From: Muribaculaceae bacterium
GTDB taxonomy: Bacteria; Bacteroidota; Bacteroidia; Bacteroidales; Muribaculaceae
Reading direction: 5' to 3'
Length of the DNA stretch: 59,863 bases
Assembly (NCBI GenBank): GCA_017396945.1
Contig: JAFQKI010000012.1
Coordinates: forward strand, 1-59,863
Shown: piece after piece, positions 52,616 through 59,863 of the stretch
Position numbering within the stretch: position 1 is the stretch's first letter
How the letters are laid out: each line of letters begins with the position of its first letter
Translations under genes and position numbers: made by a program
Notes under the pieces: model-generated
What the model was told of the DNA's origin: nothing
Database searches by the model: none
The model's input: the letters and a program-made list of their open reading frames with translations, nothing else

Positions 52616-53059
52616 ATGAGAGGATTATTATTGCTTGTAACATTATTAATGGTTTTGGTTTCTTGTTCGGAAAACCAGTCTCAAGACACTGCGGCTTCGT
52701 TGGCTTATGCCGAAGCTTCCATTGCTGCGCAAAACTATGAGGCTGCGCAAAACACATGTGATAGTTTAATGCAAGTCACAACTGATTTGTATGCTACACA
52801 ATGGTGTCACTTGTCAATTATTTATATGAAACTCGCTGACGTGAATATCTCCAGAGAGGAAGAAAACACGGCGGTGGCAACTCGCTGCTACAACAAAGCG
52901 TTTGATATCAACAAAGACTCGGCTGAGATTTACTACTCGGCGTTGTCGCCTGAGGAATATGCTCATTATGACATGTTGACAAAATTGGTTAATCCGATTA
53001 GAGATGTAACTGTAGAAGAACCGCTTGATGTCGATGAAACCCATTTAATCCAAGAATAA
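52616..53059 (+). CDS. Small TPR-like lipoprotein
   Basis: 147 residues with lipobox LMVLVSC (Cys17). Helical repeats (YAEASIAAQNYEAAQNTCDSL, then ATRCYNKAFDINKDSAE) look like two TPR units. Function is unknown. It follows the glucosaminidase by 25 bases and precedes a SUI1-like gene by 4, so all three may be on one transcript. Confidence 0.7.
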   Translation: MRGLLLLVTLLMVLVSCSENQSQDTAASLAYAEASIAAQNYEAAQNTCDSLMQVTTDLYATQWCHLSIIYMKLADVNISREEENTAVATRCYNKAFDINKDSAEIYYSALSPEEYAHYDMLTKLVNPIRDVTVEEPLDVDETHLIQE

Positions 53060-53063
53060 TTTT

Positions 53064-53399
53064 ATGGCAGATTGGCAAGATAGTTTAAAATCCTTCCTTG
53101 ACGCAAATCCCGATCTCCCTGAAGGGGAAGAAATTCAAGTGGTGGAGACTGACGAGTGCCCTCGCCAACCACGACTTGATATTGTATTGGAAAAAAAAGG
53201 TCGTGCCGGCAAAATGGCTACAATTGTCACCGGTTTTATTATTGATGATGAAGAGGTATCGGCAATAGCGGCAAAATTGAAATCCCGACTTGGCACAGGC
53301 GGGTCGGCGCGTGGTGGTGAAATCCTAATTCAAGGAGACCGACGCAATGATGTGTTGAAATTGCTGTCGGAAATGGGTTATAAGGCTCGTGTGATTTGA
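53064..53399 (+). CDS. SUI1/eIF1-like translation factor (YciH family)
   Basis: A 111-residue protein with the SUI1 fold signature: LEKKGRAGKMATIVTGF, then VSAIAAKLKSRLGTGGSARGGEILIQGDRR and a closing VLKLLSEMGYKARVI. Bacterial members (YciH) resemble eIF1 and influence start-site selection, especially under stress. Length is usual. The gene lies 22 bases before the helicase gene. Confidence 0.92.
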   Translation: MADWQDSLKSFLDANPDLPEGEEIQVVETDECPRQPRLDIVLEKKGRAGKMATIVTGFIIDDEEVSAIAAKLKSRLGTGGSARGGEILIQGDRRNDVLKLLSEMGYKARVI

Positions 53400-53421
53400 C
53401 ATATAAGCATTGGTGTGAGCT

Positions 53422-56400
53422 ATGTTGACGGTTTATAAGGCTTCGGCAGGGTCGGGAAAAACGTTTACTCTTGCCTATGAGTATATAAAACTTGTGCTTG
53501 GCGTTAAAGACAAGTTTACCGGCGAATATCGGTTGAACAAGGATGCTCACGAAGCCCATCGCTCAATTCTCGCCATAACCTTTACCAACAAGGCGACCGA
53601 TGAGATGAAACGTCGCATTGTCAAGGAACTTGCGATATTGGCGCGAGTTCCCTCTACCATAAAAGAACTTGCCAAAGATAAAAAATGTCAAGTAGATGAG
53701 ATAAAAAGTGATTATACCGATCGTCTTGTCGCCCTTTTCAAGTGTAGCGAAGCAGAATTGGAAGAGGCTGCCGACAAAGCATTAAATCAATTATTGTTTG
53801 ACTACACATTCTTCAACATAAGCACTATTGACGCTTTTTTTCAAACGGTATTGCGCACCTTTGCCTATGAGGTCGATCTCGTTGGGAATTACGAAGTTGA
53901 AATTGACGACACCTATGCGATTTCAACCGGAGTCAACGAGATGCTTCATGCAATTAATTATAGGAACGATACTCAATCCAAACAACTTGCGCTGTGGCTT
54001 AAACGCTACATGATGCAAAAACTAAATGATGGGCAAGGGTTTAACTTATTCAACCGCAACTCGTCGCTACATAACGAGATATTAAAGTTTGTCACAAGCA
54101 TGTGTGACGAGAACTTTAAACTCAATGCCGAGCACATCATCAATTATCTCGAAGATCAAAACCGCATAGCTCTGTTTGAAGAGAAATTGGTTGAAAAACT
54201 ATCGAAGATAAAAAACACGATAAAACAAAATGGCAATGCGTGTCTTGACGCATTAAATGCTGAACAAATCCCTTTGGATGGTGCGATTAATCGTTATGTG
54301 ATTGATGCTATCAAAGCTTGGGCTGGAGGGAAGCCTAAAGATCCCAGCGCTACGGTACTCAACATTATTGCCGGGGACAAACCGTTGTTTAATGTGACAT
54401 ACACAAAGAAAAATGCTGTTCCGGCAGGCTTGACTGATGTGGTGGTCGCCAATATGAGTCAGGTTGTGCCATTGCTTGGCGAGTTGAAAATGATAGCTGT
54501 AGTGCGCAGCAATCTCTATGCGTTGGGGCTGTTTGGTGATGTATTGCGTTTTGTAAGAGACTTTCGCAAAGAAAACAATCTGATATTGCTTTCCGATACC
54601 AACGACTTGTTGCGTCGCATCATCAGTGAGGATGAGACACCATTTATCTACGAAAGAGTCGGGGTTAGGTTACATAATTTCCTGATAGATGAGTTTCAAG
54701 ATACCTCTAAATTGCAATGGAAAAACCTGAGCCCCCTTGTAGCCGAAAGTCTGTCAAATAATAACGACAATCTCATCATCGGTGATGAGAAACAATGTAT
54801 ATATCGTTTTCGCAATTCCGATCCATCATTGTTGCGAGAGGAGGTGATGCGTGAATTTCCGACCAATTACACTGAGCGTGGCATTGATATAACTGATAAT
54901 ACCAATTGGCGCAGTTCAGCCGATGTGGTGAGGTTTAACAACACTATTTTCATGGCATTGTCGCAACTTCTTGGAGTTGAGGATATATATCGCAACACAA
55001 CACAGCTTATCGCTCCAAAACACGTTGCACACCATGGATATGTGAAATTCACGAGAGTGAATAATAGGGATGTTGACTTTGACGAGCAATCGTTGTCAAT
55101 GATGTTTCAAGATATTAAACGCCAACTTGATTCAGGCTATCGGCCAAGCGACATTGCAGTGCTTGTTAATCGTCGCAAAGAGGCTGCCAAGGTTGCAAAA
55201 TATCTGCTTGATAATCTGGCTAATGATTCTAAGTATTCCGGCGTTGAAATCGTTTCGGATGAAGCTTTGCGCATTGATAGTTCTCCGATGGTCAGGTTGA
55301 TTATAAGTGTATTGCGCATCATAGATATCCCCGAAGAGGCATCGACCAAAAGTGTGCGTAGAGGATCGGCTCGTGAGATTGTGAGAGTACAAAATCGTTA
55401 TGAGTATCTTGTAAATAGCGGTTTTGATGCGTCTGAGGCGTTACTGAAAGCGTTGGGACAAACCACAGCGGTTGAGGAACTCGCTCAGAAAATCGTAGAT
55501 ATGAAGTGCGTCAATTTGCCTTCGATTGTTGAGCGCATTATTGATAATTTTGTTCACGCCGATGCGTTGCATCGTGAAAACGTGTTCCTATCGGCGTTTC
55601 AGGATATTGTAGTGGATTATTATGCATTGGGAAATGGAGATCTGCATTCATTTTTGCGTTGGTGGGACAAGTCGGCATCATCGGCATGTCTTCAGTCATC
55701 AGATTTGGATGCGATAAAAATAATGACAATACACAAGTCTAAAGGGCTTGAATTTAAGTGTGTACACATTCCATTTGCCAATTGGGAGATGACCACTGAG
55801 AAAGATTTGGAATGGTTTGCAAATCCAAGTTTCCCGGAGTTTCCATCAGAGATAGTCCCGCCGTTACTGCCACTGAAGAGTTCTAAGAAACTGCTTGGGA
55901 CGCAATTTGAAACGCAATATCTCGAAAATCGCAGGGCTGAGATTGTCGATGTACTCAACATGACGTATGTGGCATTTACGCGTGCTGTCGATGAATTGAG
56001 TGTGACATATTCATGTCCCGATAGTTATGACCCTGATAAAAAAGTAAAAATCGGGAGTTGCATTAACGAGGCATTCAGCTTTGCCAATAAGCGTTTTTGT
56101 GATGATTGCTTGTCTCGGTTGTCGGCGGTTGAGAGTGCTTGTGATATATATGTTGATTTGAGCGATATCAATAATAATGGTTCGATTGAGATAGGAACCC
56201 CGACCACAGCGACAAAAGAAATGTCAACTAAAAAAGATGAAAAACTGCCGATGCCCGATTATTATTCCAATGATGGCGAAAAAATTTGGAATCAAGTGAG
56301 CATTGAGGATATATGTGATACCAATGAAGCTCGCGAGCGAGGGATATTTCTGCATAACGTAATGAGTCGCATACGCCGTCCTGAAGATATTTCGACAGCA

Positions 56401-56769
56401 GTGCGTCGTCAGGCCTATCGCCAGTTTCTATCAGAAGGGCAAATCTGTGAAACTATCGCCTATGTTGAAAAGATAATCAGTGATAAACGTGTCGATAGGT
56501 GGTTTAACGGCTATGAGCGAATAATCTGCGAGAGACCGGTTTTGCGACATAATCAGAAGGATATACGTCCCGACCGTGTTGTGTGGACAGCCGATGGAAC
56601 GGTTGAAGTGGTTGATTATAAGTTTGGAGATGAACACCCGGTGGAATACTCCGTTCAAGTCGAAAAATATATGAAAGCTCTCACCGATGCCGGATATGCT
56701 CAAGTAAAAGGCTTCCTTTGGTATCCCGATTCGGAAGTGATTATCGAAATTAAAACAAAAGAATTTTAA
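53422..56769 (+). CDS. UvrD-type helicase with C-terminal nuclease (AddA-like)
   Basis: 1115 residues. Motif I is YKASAGSGKTFTLAYEYI (about 5-22), then LAITFTNKATDEMK, motif II FLIDEFQDTS (about 420-429), IIGDEKQCIYRFR and motif VI YVAFTRAVDEL. The end has a PD-(D/E)XK nuclease (RPDRVVWT about 1049, VDYKFGDEH about 1066). AddAB/RecBCD-class enzymes resect DNA ends for recombination. In many Bacteroidetes an addB gene adjoins; here the next gene is a peptidase, so the partner must be elsewhere or absent. Homology class is firm; the AddA name is probable. Confidence 0.88.
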   Translation: MLTVYKASAGSGKTFTLAYEYIKLVLGVKDKFTGEYRLNKDAHEAHRSILAITFTNKATDEMKRRIVKELAILARVPSTIKELAKDKKCQVDEIKSDYTDRLVALFKCSEAELEEAADKALNQLLFDYTFFNISTIDAFFQTVLRTFAYEVDLVGNYEVEIDDTYAISTGVNEMLHAINYRNDTQSKQLALWLKRYMMQKLNDGQGFNLFNRNSSLHNEILKFVTSMCDENFKLNAEHIINYLEDQNRIALFEEKLVEKLSKIKNTIKQNGNACLDALNAEQIPLDGAINRYVIDAIKAWAGGKPKDPSATVLNIIAGDKPLFNVTYTKKNAVPAGLTDVVVANMSQVVPLLGELKMIAVVRSNLYALGLFGDVLRFVRDFRKENNLILLSDTNDLLRRIISEDETPFIYERVGVRLHNFLIDEFQDTSKLQWKNLSPLVAESLSNNNDNLIIGDEKQCIYRFRNSDPSLLREEVMREFPTNYTERGIDITDNTNWRSSADVVRFNNTIFMALSQLLGVEDIYRNTTQLIAPKHVAHHGYVKFTRVNNRDVDFDEQSLSMMFQDIKRQLDSGYRPSDIAVLVNRRKEAAKVAKYLLDNLANDSKYSGVEIVSDEALRIDSSPMVRLIISVLRIIDIPEEASTKSVRRGSAREIVRVQNRYEYLVNSGFDASEALLKALGQTTAVEELAQKIVDMKCVNLPSIVERIIDNFVHADALHRENVFLSAFQDIVVDYYALGNGDLHSFLRWWDKSASSACLQSSDLDAIKIMTIHKSKGLEFKCVHIPFANWEMTTEKDLEWFANPSFPEFPSEIVPPLLPLKSSKKLLGTQFETQYLENRRAEIVDVLNMTYVAFTRAVDELSVTYSCPDSYDPDKKVKIGSCINEAFSFANKRFCDDCLSRLSAVESACDIYVDLSDINNNGSIEIGTPTTATKEMSTKKDEKLPMPDYYSNDGEKIWNQVSIEDICDTNEARERGIFLHNVMSRIRRPEDISTAVRRQAYRQFLSEGQICETIAYVEKIISDKRVDRWFNGYERIICERPVLRHNQKDIRPDRVVWTADGTVEVVDYKFGDEHPVEYSVQVEKYMKALTDAGYAQVKGFLWYPDSEVIIEIKTKEF

Positions 56770-56790
56770 TTGAAAAAATCAGATATAATT

Positions 56791-58437
56791 ATGAATAAAC
56801 GAGTCCTTTTTCTATTTGCATGCTTGGTGGCTTCGGTAGCCACAGCAATTGCGTGTACAAGTCTTATCGCTGGGCGATATGCGACCGCCGATAGCAGTGT
56901 GATGATTACCTATGCGGCCGATAGCCATACGCTTTATGGCGAGTTATACAACCAACCTGCTGCCGACCACCCCCAAGGGGCTATGCGCAAGGTCGTTGAG
57001 TGGGATACGGGTCGTTATCTTGGAGAGATCCCTGAAGTGGAACACACCTATGCTACCATTGGCAATATGAACGAACATGGATTGGCAATCTCTGAAAGCA
57101 CTTGGGGAGGTCGTGAAGAGCTTGTTGACACGACAGGACTCATCGACTATGGTTCATTGATATATATCACACTTCAACGAGCCAAGACCGCTCGTGATGC
57201 CATAAAGGTGATGACATCGCTTGTCGAGAAATATGGATACGCAAGTTCGGGAGAATCATTCTCTATCGCCGATGGCAAAGAGGTGTGGATAATGGAGCTT
57301 ATCGGAAAAGGTGCTGTTGAACGTGGCGCGGTGTGGGTTGCGTTGCGAGTGCCCGATGATTGCATTTCAGGACATGCCAATCACTCTCGCATTCATCAAT
57401 TTCCCCTTAAAGACAAAGAGAATTGTATTTACTCCAAAGATGTGATCTCGTTTGCTCGCAAGCAAGGTTATTTCTCAGGCAAAGATGAGGATTTCAGTTT
57501 CTCACTTGCATACGCCATTACCGACTATAGCGCGTTGCGAGGTTGCGACGCTCGTGTGTGGAGCTATTACAACCGATTTACCGAAGGTGGTGTTGATACC
57601 TATCTCGATTGGGTAATGAAAGGCGAGGGAGAGCCATTGCCGTTGTGGGTTAAACCTACCAAAAAAGTATCTGTGAGCGATTTGCAATGGATGATGCGTG
57701 ATCACTTTGAAGGTACTCCCATGGATATGACCACCGATATAGGTGCCGGCTCATGGGGACTTCCTTATCGTTGGCGTCCGTTGACATACGAAGTTGACAG
57801 CGTGACATACACTCATGAACGTGCAATCGCAACACAGCAAACAGGATTCTCGTTTGTAGCTCAGTTGCGCGACGATGTGCCTCACTACATGAAAGGTGTG
57901 CTATGGTTTGGTGTCGATGATGCCAACACTTGTGTATATGTTCCGGTTTATAATTGTGTTACCATTCCTCCCCATGAATTTGCGGTTGGCAATGGCGACC
58001 TTTATAACATCTCTTGGGATGCCGCTTTCTGGGTAACCAACTATGTGGCAAATCAAACCTACAATCGTTATTCCTTGATGATTGACGACGTGCGCCGTGT
58101 ACAAGCCGCGCTTGAAAATGGGATAGCTGCCGATGTAAGCGTTGTAGAGCGTGAAGTTATCGCAATGGATGAGACTTCAGCCGTTAAGCGACTTCAAGAT
58201 ATGACATACTCTTGGTCGGCTAAATATGTTGCGCAATACAAGCAACTCGGTGATTATCTGTTGGTAAAATATCTCGATGGAAATGTGAAACGTGAGAAAG
58301 ATGAGGAGTTTCTGCGTTCTGCCGACGGTATGCCAGAATACCCCATGTTCCCCGGATATGATGAGCGTTATTATCGCTCAATCGTTAATGATGCCGGCGA
58401 CAATTTGCGTGTCCTTGCGCCTGCTGTGTCAAAATAG
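56791..58437 (+). CDS. C69-family dipeptidase (Ntn hydrolase)
   Basis: ATG 56791 is taken; the in-frame TTG 56770 is an extension only. 548 residues. After the signal peptide the sequence ATAIACTSLIAG puts the nucleophile at Cys22, which becomes the N-terminal residue after cleavage, as in C69 peptidases. Other family marks are MITYAADSHTLYGEL, GNMNEHGLAISESTWGG and EVWIMELIGKG. The enzyme hydrolyses dipeptides, probably in the periplasm. A lipoprotein reading of the same Cys is less likely because the -3 residue is Ala. It starts 21 bases after the helicase gene. Confidence 0.9.
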   Translation: MNKRVLFLFACLVASVATAIACTSLIAGRYATADSSVMITYAADSHTLYGELYNQPAADHPQGAMRKVVEWDTGRYLGEIPEVEHTYATIGNMNEHGLAISESTWGGREELVDTTGLIDYGSLIYITLQRAKTARDAIKVMTSLVEKYGYASSGESFSIADGKEVWIMELIGKGAVERGAVWVALRVPDDCISGHANHSRIHQFPLKDKENCIYSKDVISFARKQGYFSGKDEDFSFSLAYAITDYSALRGCDARVWSYYNRFTEGGVDTYLDWVMKGEGEPLPLWVKPTKKVSVSDLQWMMRDHFEGTPMDMTTDIGAGSWGLPYRWRPLTYEVDSVTYTHERAIATQQTGFSFVAQLRDDVPHYMKGVLWFGVDDANTCVYVPVYNCVTIPPHEFAVGNGDLYNISWDAAFWVTNYVANQTYNRYSLMIDDVRRVQAALENGIAADVSVVEREVIAMDETSAVKRLQDMTYSWSAKYVAQYKQLGDYLLVKYLDGNVKREKDEEFLRSADGMPEYPMFPGYDERYYRSIVNDAGDNLRVLAPAVSK

Positions 58438-58476
58438 TAATCTGCAATAAATCGTAACGGTTTGCGTTATTCAGGT

Positions 58477-59670
58477 ATGGCAAACATTTATGACATACGT
58501 CGTTATGGCAAAATAGCATTTCTCGTAGTCGCGGTGACTCTTGTAGCCTGTGTGCTGTATATCTTTAACAACTTAGTTGAAGATCTTGCCGAGCAAGAGC
58601 GTGACCGCATGGAGATATGGGCCGATGCCACTAAGGAAATGGTAAACTCCGCTCTCTTTGAGGGCGGAGGAAATGCCGATTTCCCTTTCAGCATAATTGA
58701 GCGCAACCGCACGATTCCGGTATTGCTCACCGATGAGGTCGGAAACATTATCGACTATCGAAATTTTGATTTGCCTGAACCGCCCGACGCCGACAACTAT
58801 TTGGATTTGTCTCCAGCCAATGAGGCATTTTTAAAAGAGCGACTTGCCGACTTGCAAAACACGTCAAACGTCATCGAAATTCCGATTGCCGAAGACTTTA
58901 AGCAATATCTCTATTATGAGGACTCTAAGTTGCTTAAACGATTGAGCTACTACCCCTACATACAGTTGGTGGTAATGCTTGTATTTGTGGCGATAGTCTA
59001 TTTTGCGGTGCTTTCAACTAAGAAAGCCGAGCAAAACAAAGTGTGGGTAGGGTTGTCAAAGGAGACCGCACACCAACTTGGCACACCCATCTCGTCGCTC
59101 ATGGCATGGATGGAATTAATGGAGAGCTTAGGAATTGATAAAGAGACTGTTGCTGAGATGAACAAGGATGTGAACCGACTGAGTACCATCGCTTCGCGTT
59201 TCTCCAAAATCGGGTCAAAACCACAAATGGAGCCTGAAAATCTCAATGAGGTGGTTGAGCGCGCATCATCCTATATGTCTTCCCGCATCTCCTCCCGCAT
59301 CTCTTTAACGATTAACACGACACCACAGTCGGTCGATGTAATGGCTTCGACACCATTGTTTGAGTGGGTAATGGAAAATCTCATTAAAAATGCTGTTGAT
59401 GCCATGGAAGGCTCTGGAGCCATAACCGTGACAACAGGCATTGATAAAGGTAGAGGATTTATCGAAGTTGCCGATACCGGTAAGGGTATTTCGCGCAAAA
59501 ACTTCAAAAACGTCTTTAACCCCGGTTATACCACCAAGAAACGCGGTTGGGGTTTGGGATTGACACTTGCCAAGCGCATCATTGAGCAATACCATTCAGG
59601 TAAAATTTTTGTCAAGTCATCAGAACCGGGGCGTGGCACAACCTTTCGCATAGAGATTCCCACCGCATAA
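58477..59670 (+). CDS. Two-helix sensor histidine kinase
   Basis: I use ATG 58477 (MANIYDIRRYGKIAF). 397 residues: a membrane helix at about 14-34, an extracytoplasmic sensor domain to about 160, a second helix (YPYIQLVVMLVFVAIVYFAV, about 164-183), H-box SKETAHQLGTPISSLMAWM, N-box NLIKNAVDAM and the ATP-lid boxes DTGKGIS and GWGLGLTLAKRI. There is no HAMP or PAS domain. No response regulator follows in the window, so its partner is unknown. It starts 39 bases after the peptidase gene. Confidence 0.92.
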   Translation: MANIYDIRRYGKIAFLVVAVTLVACVLYIFNNLVEDLAEQERDRMEIWADATKEMVNSALFEGGGNADFPFSIIERNRTIPVLLTDEVGNIIDYRNFDLPEPPDADNYLDLSPANEAFLKERLADLQNTSNVIEIPIAEDFKQYLYYEDSKLLKRLSYYPYIQLVVMLVFVAIVYFAVLSTKKAEQNKVWVGLSKETAHQLGTPISSLMAWMELMESLGIDKETVAEMNKDVNRLSTIASRFSKIGSKPQMEPENLNEVVERASSYMSSRISSRISLTINTTPQSVDVMASTPLFEWVMENLIKNAVDAMEGSGAITVTTGIDKGRGFIEVADTGKGISRKNFKNVFNPGYTTKKRGWGLGLTLAKRIIEQYHSGKIFVKSSEPGRGTTFRIEIPTA

Positions 59671-59750
59671 GCATTGTAAGACTGAATTGTCGTAAGTTTT
59701 TCCGTCTTTCTGATTGCGTGTGGTGAAAATAAATGACTCACTTTGTGGTG

Positions 59751-59863
59751 ATGAAACTCAAAACGGCAGTCATATTATTATGCTTAGTCACACTGCTTGC
59801 GGCATGTGGCGGAGCTATGCGCTATGAGTCTGAGCTTGACCGGGCAGAGGCGTTGATGGAGGA
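59751..59863 (+). CDS. Lipoprotein, N-terminal part only (cut by window edge)
   Basis: ATG 59751 (59733 is an in-frame alternative) starts a lipoprotein signal with lipobox TLLAAC (Cys19). The next residues (MRYESELDRAEALMEE) resemble the first TPR helix of Bacteroidales TPR-lipoprotein or TPR-membrane regulators, but the rest is outside the window. Confidence 0.65.
   Translation, partial: MKLKTAVILLCLVTLLAACGGAMRYESELDRAEALME

Noticed and set aside
1-59863. CRISPR arrays or rRNA genes
   Set aside because: No regularly spaced direct repeats and no rRNA-like stretches were seen while reading the window.

Overview
The window looks like a chromosomal segment of a gut-type Bacteroidales bacterium. 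This rests on a SusC/SusD pair, a type IX secretion system (T9SS) sortase and channel protein, several Cys-lipoproteins, a PduO-type cobalamin adenosyltransferase, and promoters of the Bacteroidetes form (TTTG, about 19-20 nt, TAnnTTTG). Family level cannot be fixed by eye; Muribaculaceae or Barnesiella-like would fit.

Layout. 1-4 kb, minus strand: a cut-off secreted protein, then an operon of exo-muramidase NamZ (DUF1343), a sodium:solute symporter and a WYL regulator, suggestive of N-acetylmuramic acid scavenging. 4.3-9 kb, plus: acyltransferase, sigma-54 activator, LptE-like lipoprotein, TPR-like protein, SecG, cobalamin adenosyltransferase, DUF2795. 9-10.6 kb: an AT-rich patch with a membrane acyltransferase, a gutted cytidylate-kinase-like gene and a candidate small RNA. 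10.7-21.7 kb: pfkA, DUF2851, small exported proteins, ispF-porV (minus), then an AAA-DUF4435 fusion, menA and porU (plus).

21.8-27.4 kb: a degraded mobile element next to tRNA-Leu(CAA). It holds a frameshifted large serine recombinase whose 3' end runs antisense through the tRNA, a small serine recombinase without a normal start codon, an XRE regulator, an unknown membrane protein and a replication-initiator-like gene broken by a 7-bp tandem duplication. 27.5-28.3 kb: rubredoxin, then remnants of two exported-protein genes, one being only a signal peptide joined out of frame to a T9SS sorting domain.

28.4-36.8 kb, minus: sufS-sufD-sufC-sufB with cvpA upstream, then glgB and trmD. 37.2-48 kb, plus: a SusC/SusD locus with two extra lipoproteins and a secreted GHL10-family glycan hydrolase carrying FN3-like repeats and a T9SS sorting domain. 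48-59.8 kb, plus: small lipoprotein, dnaX, a T9SS-sorted GH73-type glucosaminidase, lipoprotein, SUI1-like factor, AddA-type helicase-nuclease, C69 peptidase, a histidine kinase, and the start of a lipoprotein.

How it fits together. PorU and PorV are the sorting machinery for cargos seen here (GHL10 hydrolase, GH73 glucosaminidase, one dead cargo gene). NamZ, the symporter, the GHL10 enzyme (family of E. coli DigH, which acts on denuded peptidoglycan strands) and the glucosaminidase all point to peptidoglycan glycan. My leading hypothesis is that the SusCD locus takes up peptidoglycan-derived saccharides; this is inference. The second candidate is the AAA-DUF4435 fusion, whose domain pairing resembles a fused PARIS (AriA-AriB) defence protein but which sits inside a housekeeping cluster.
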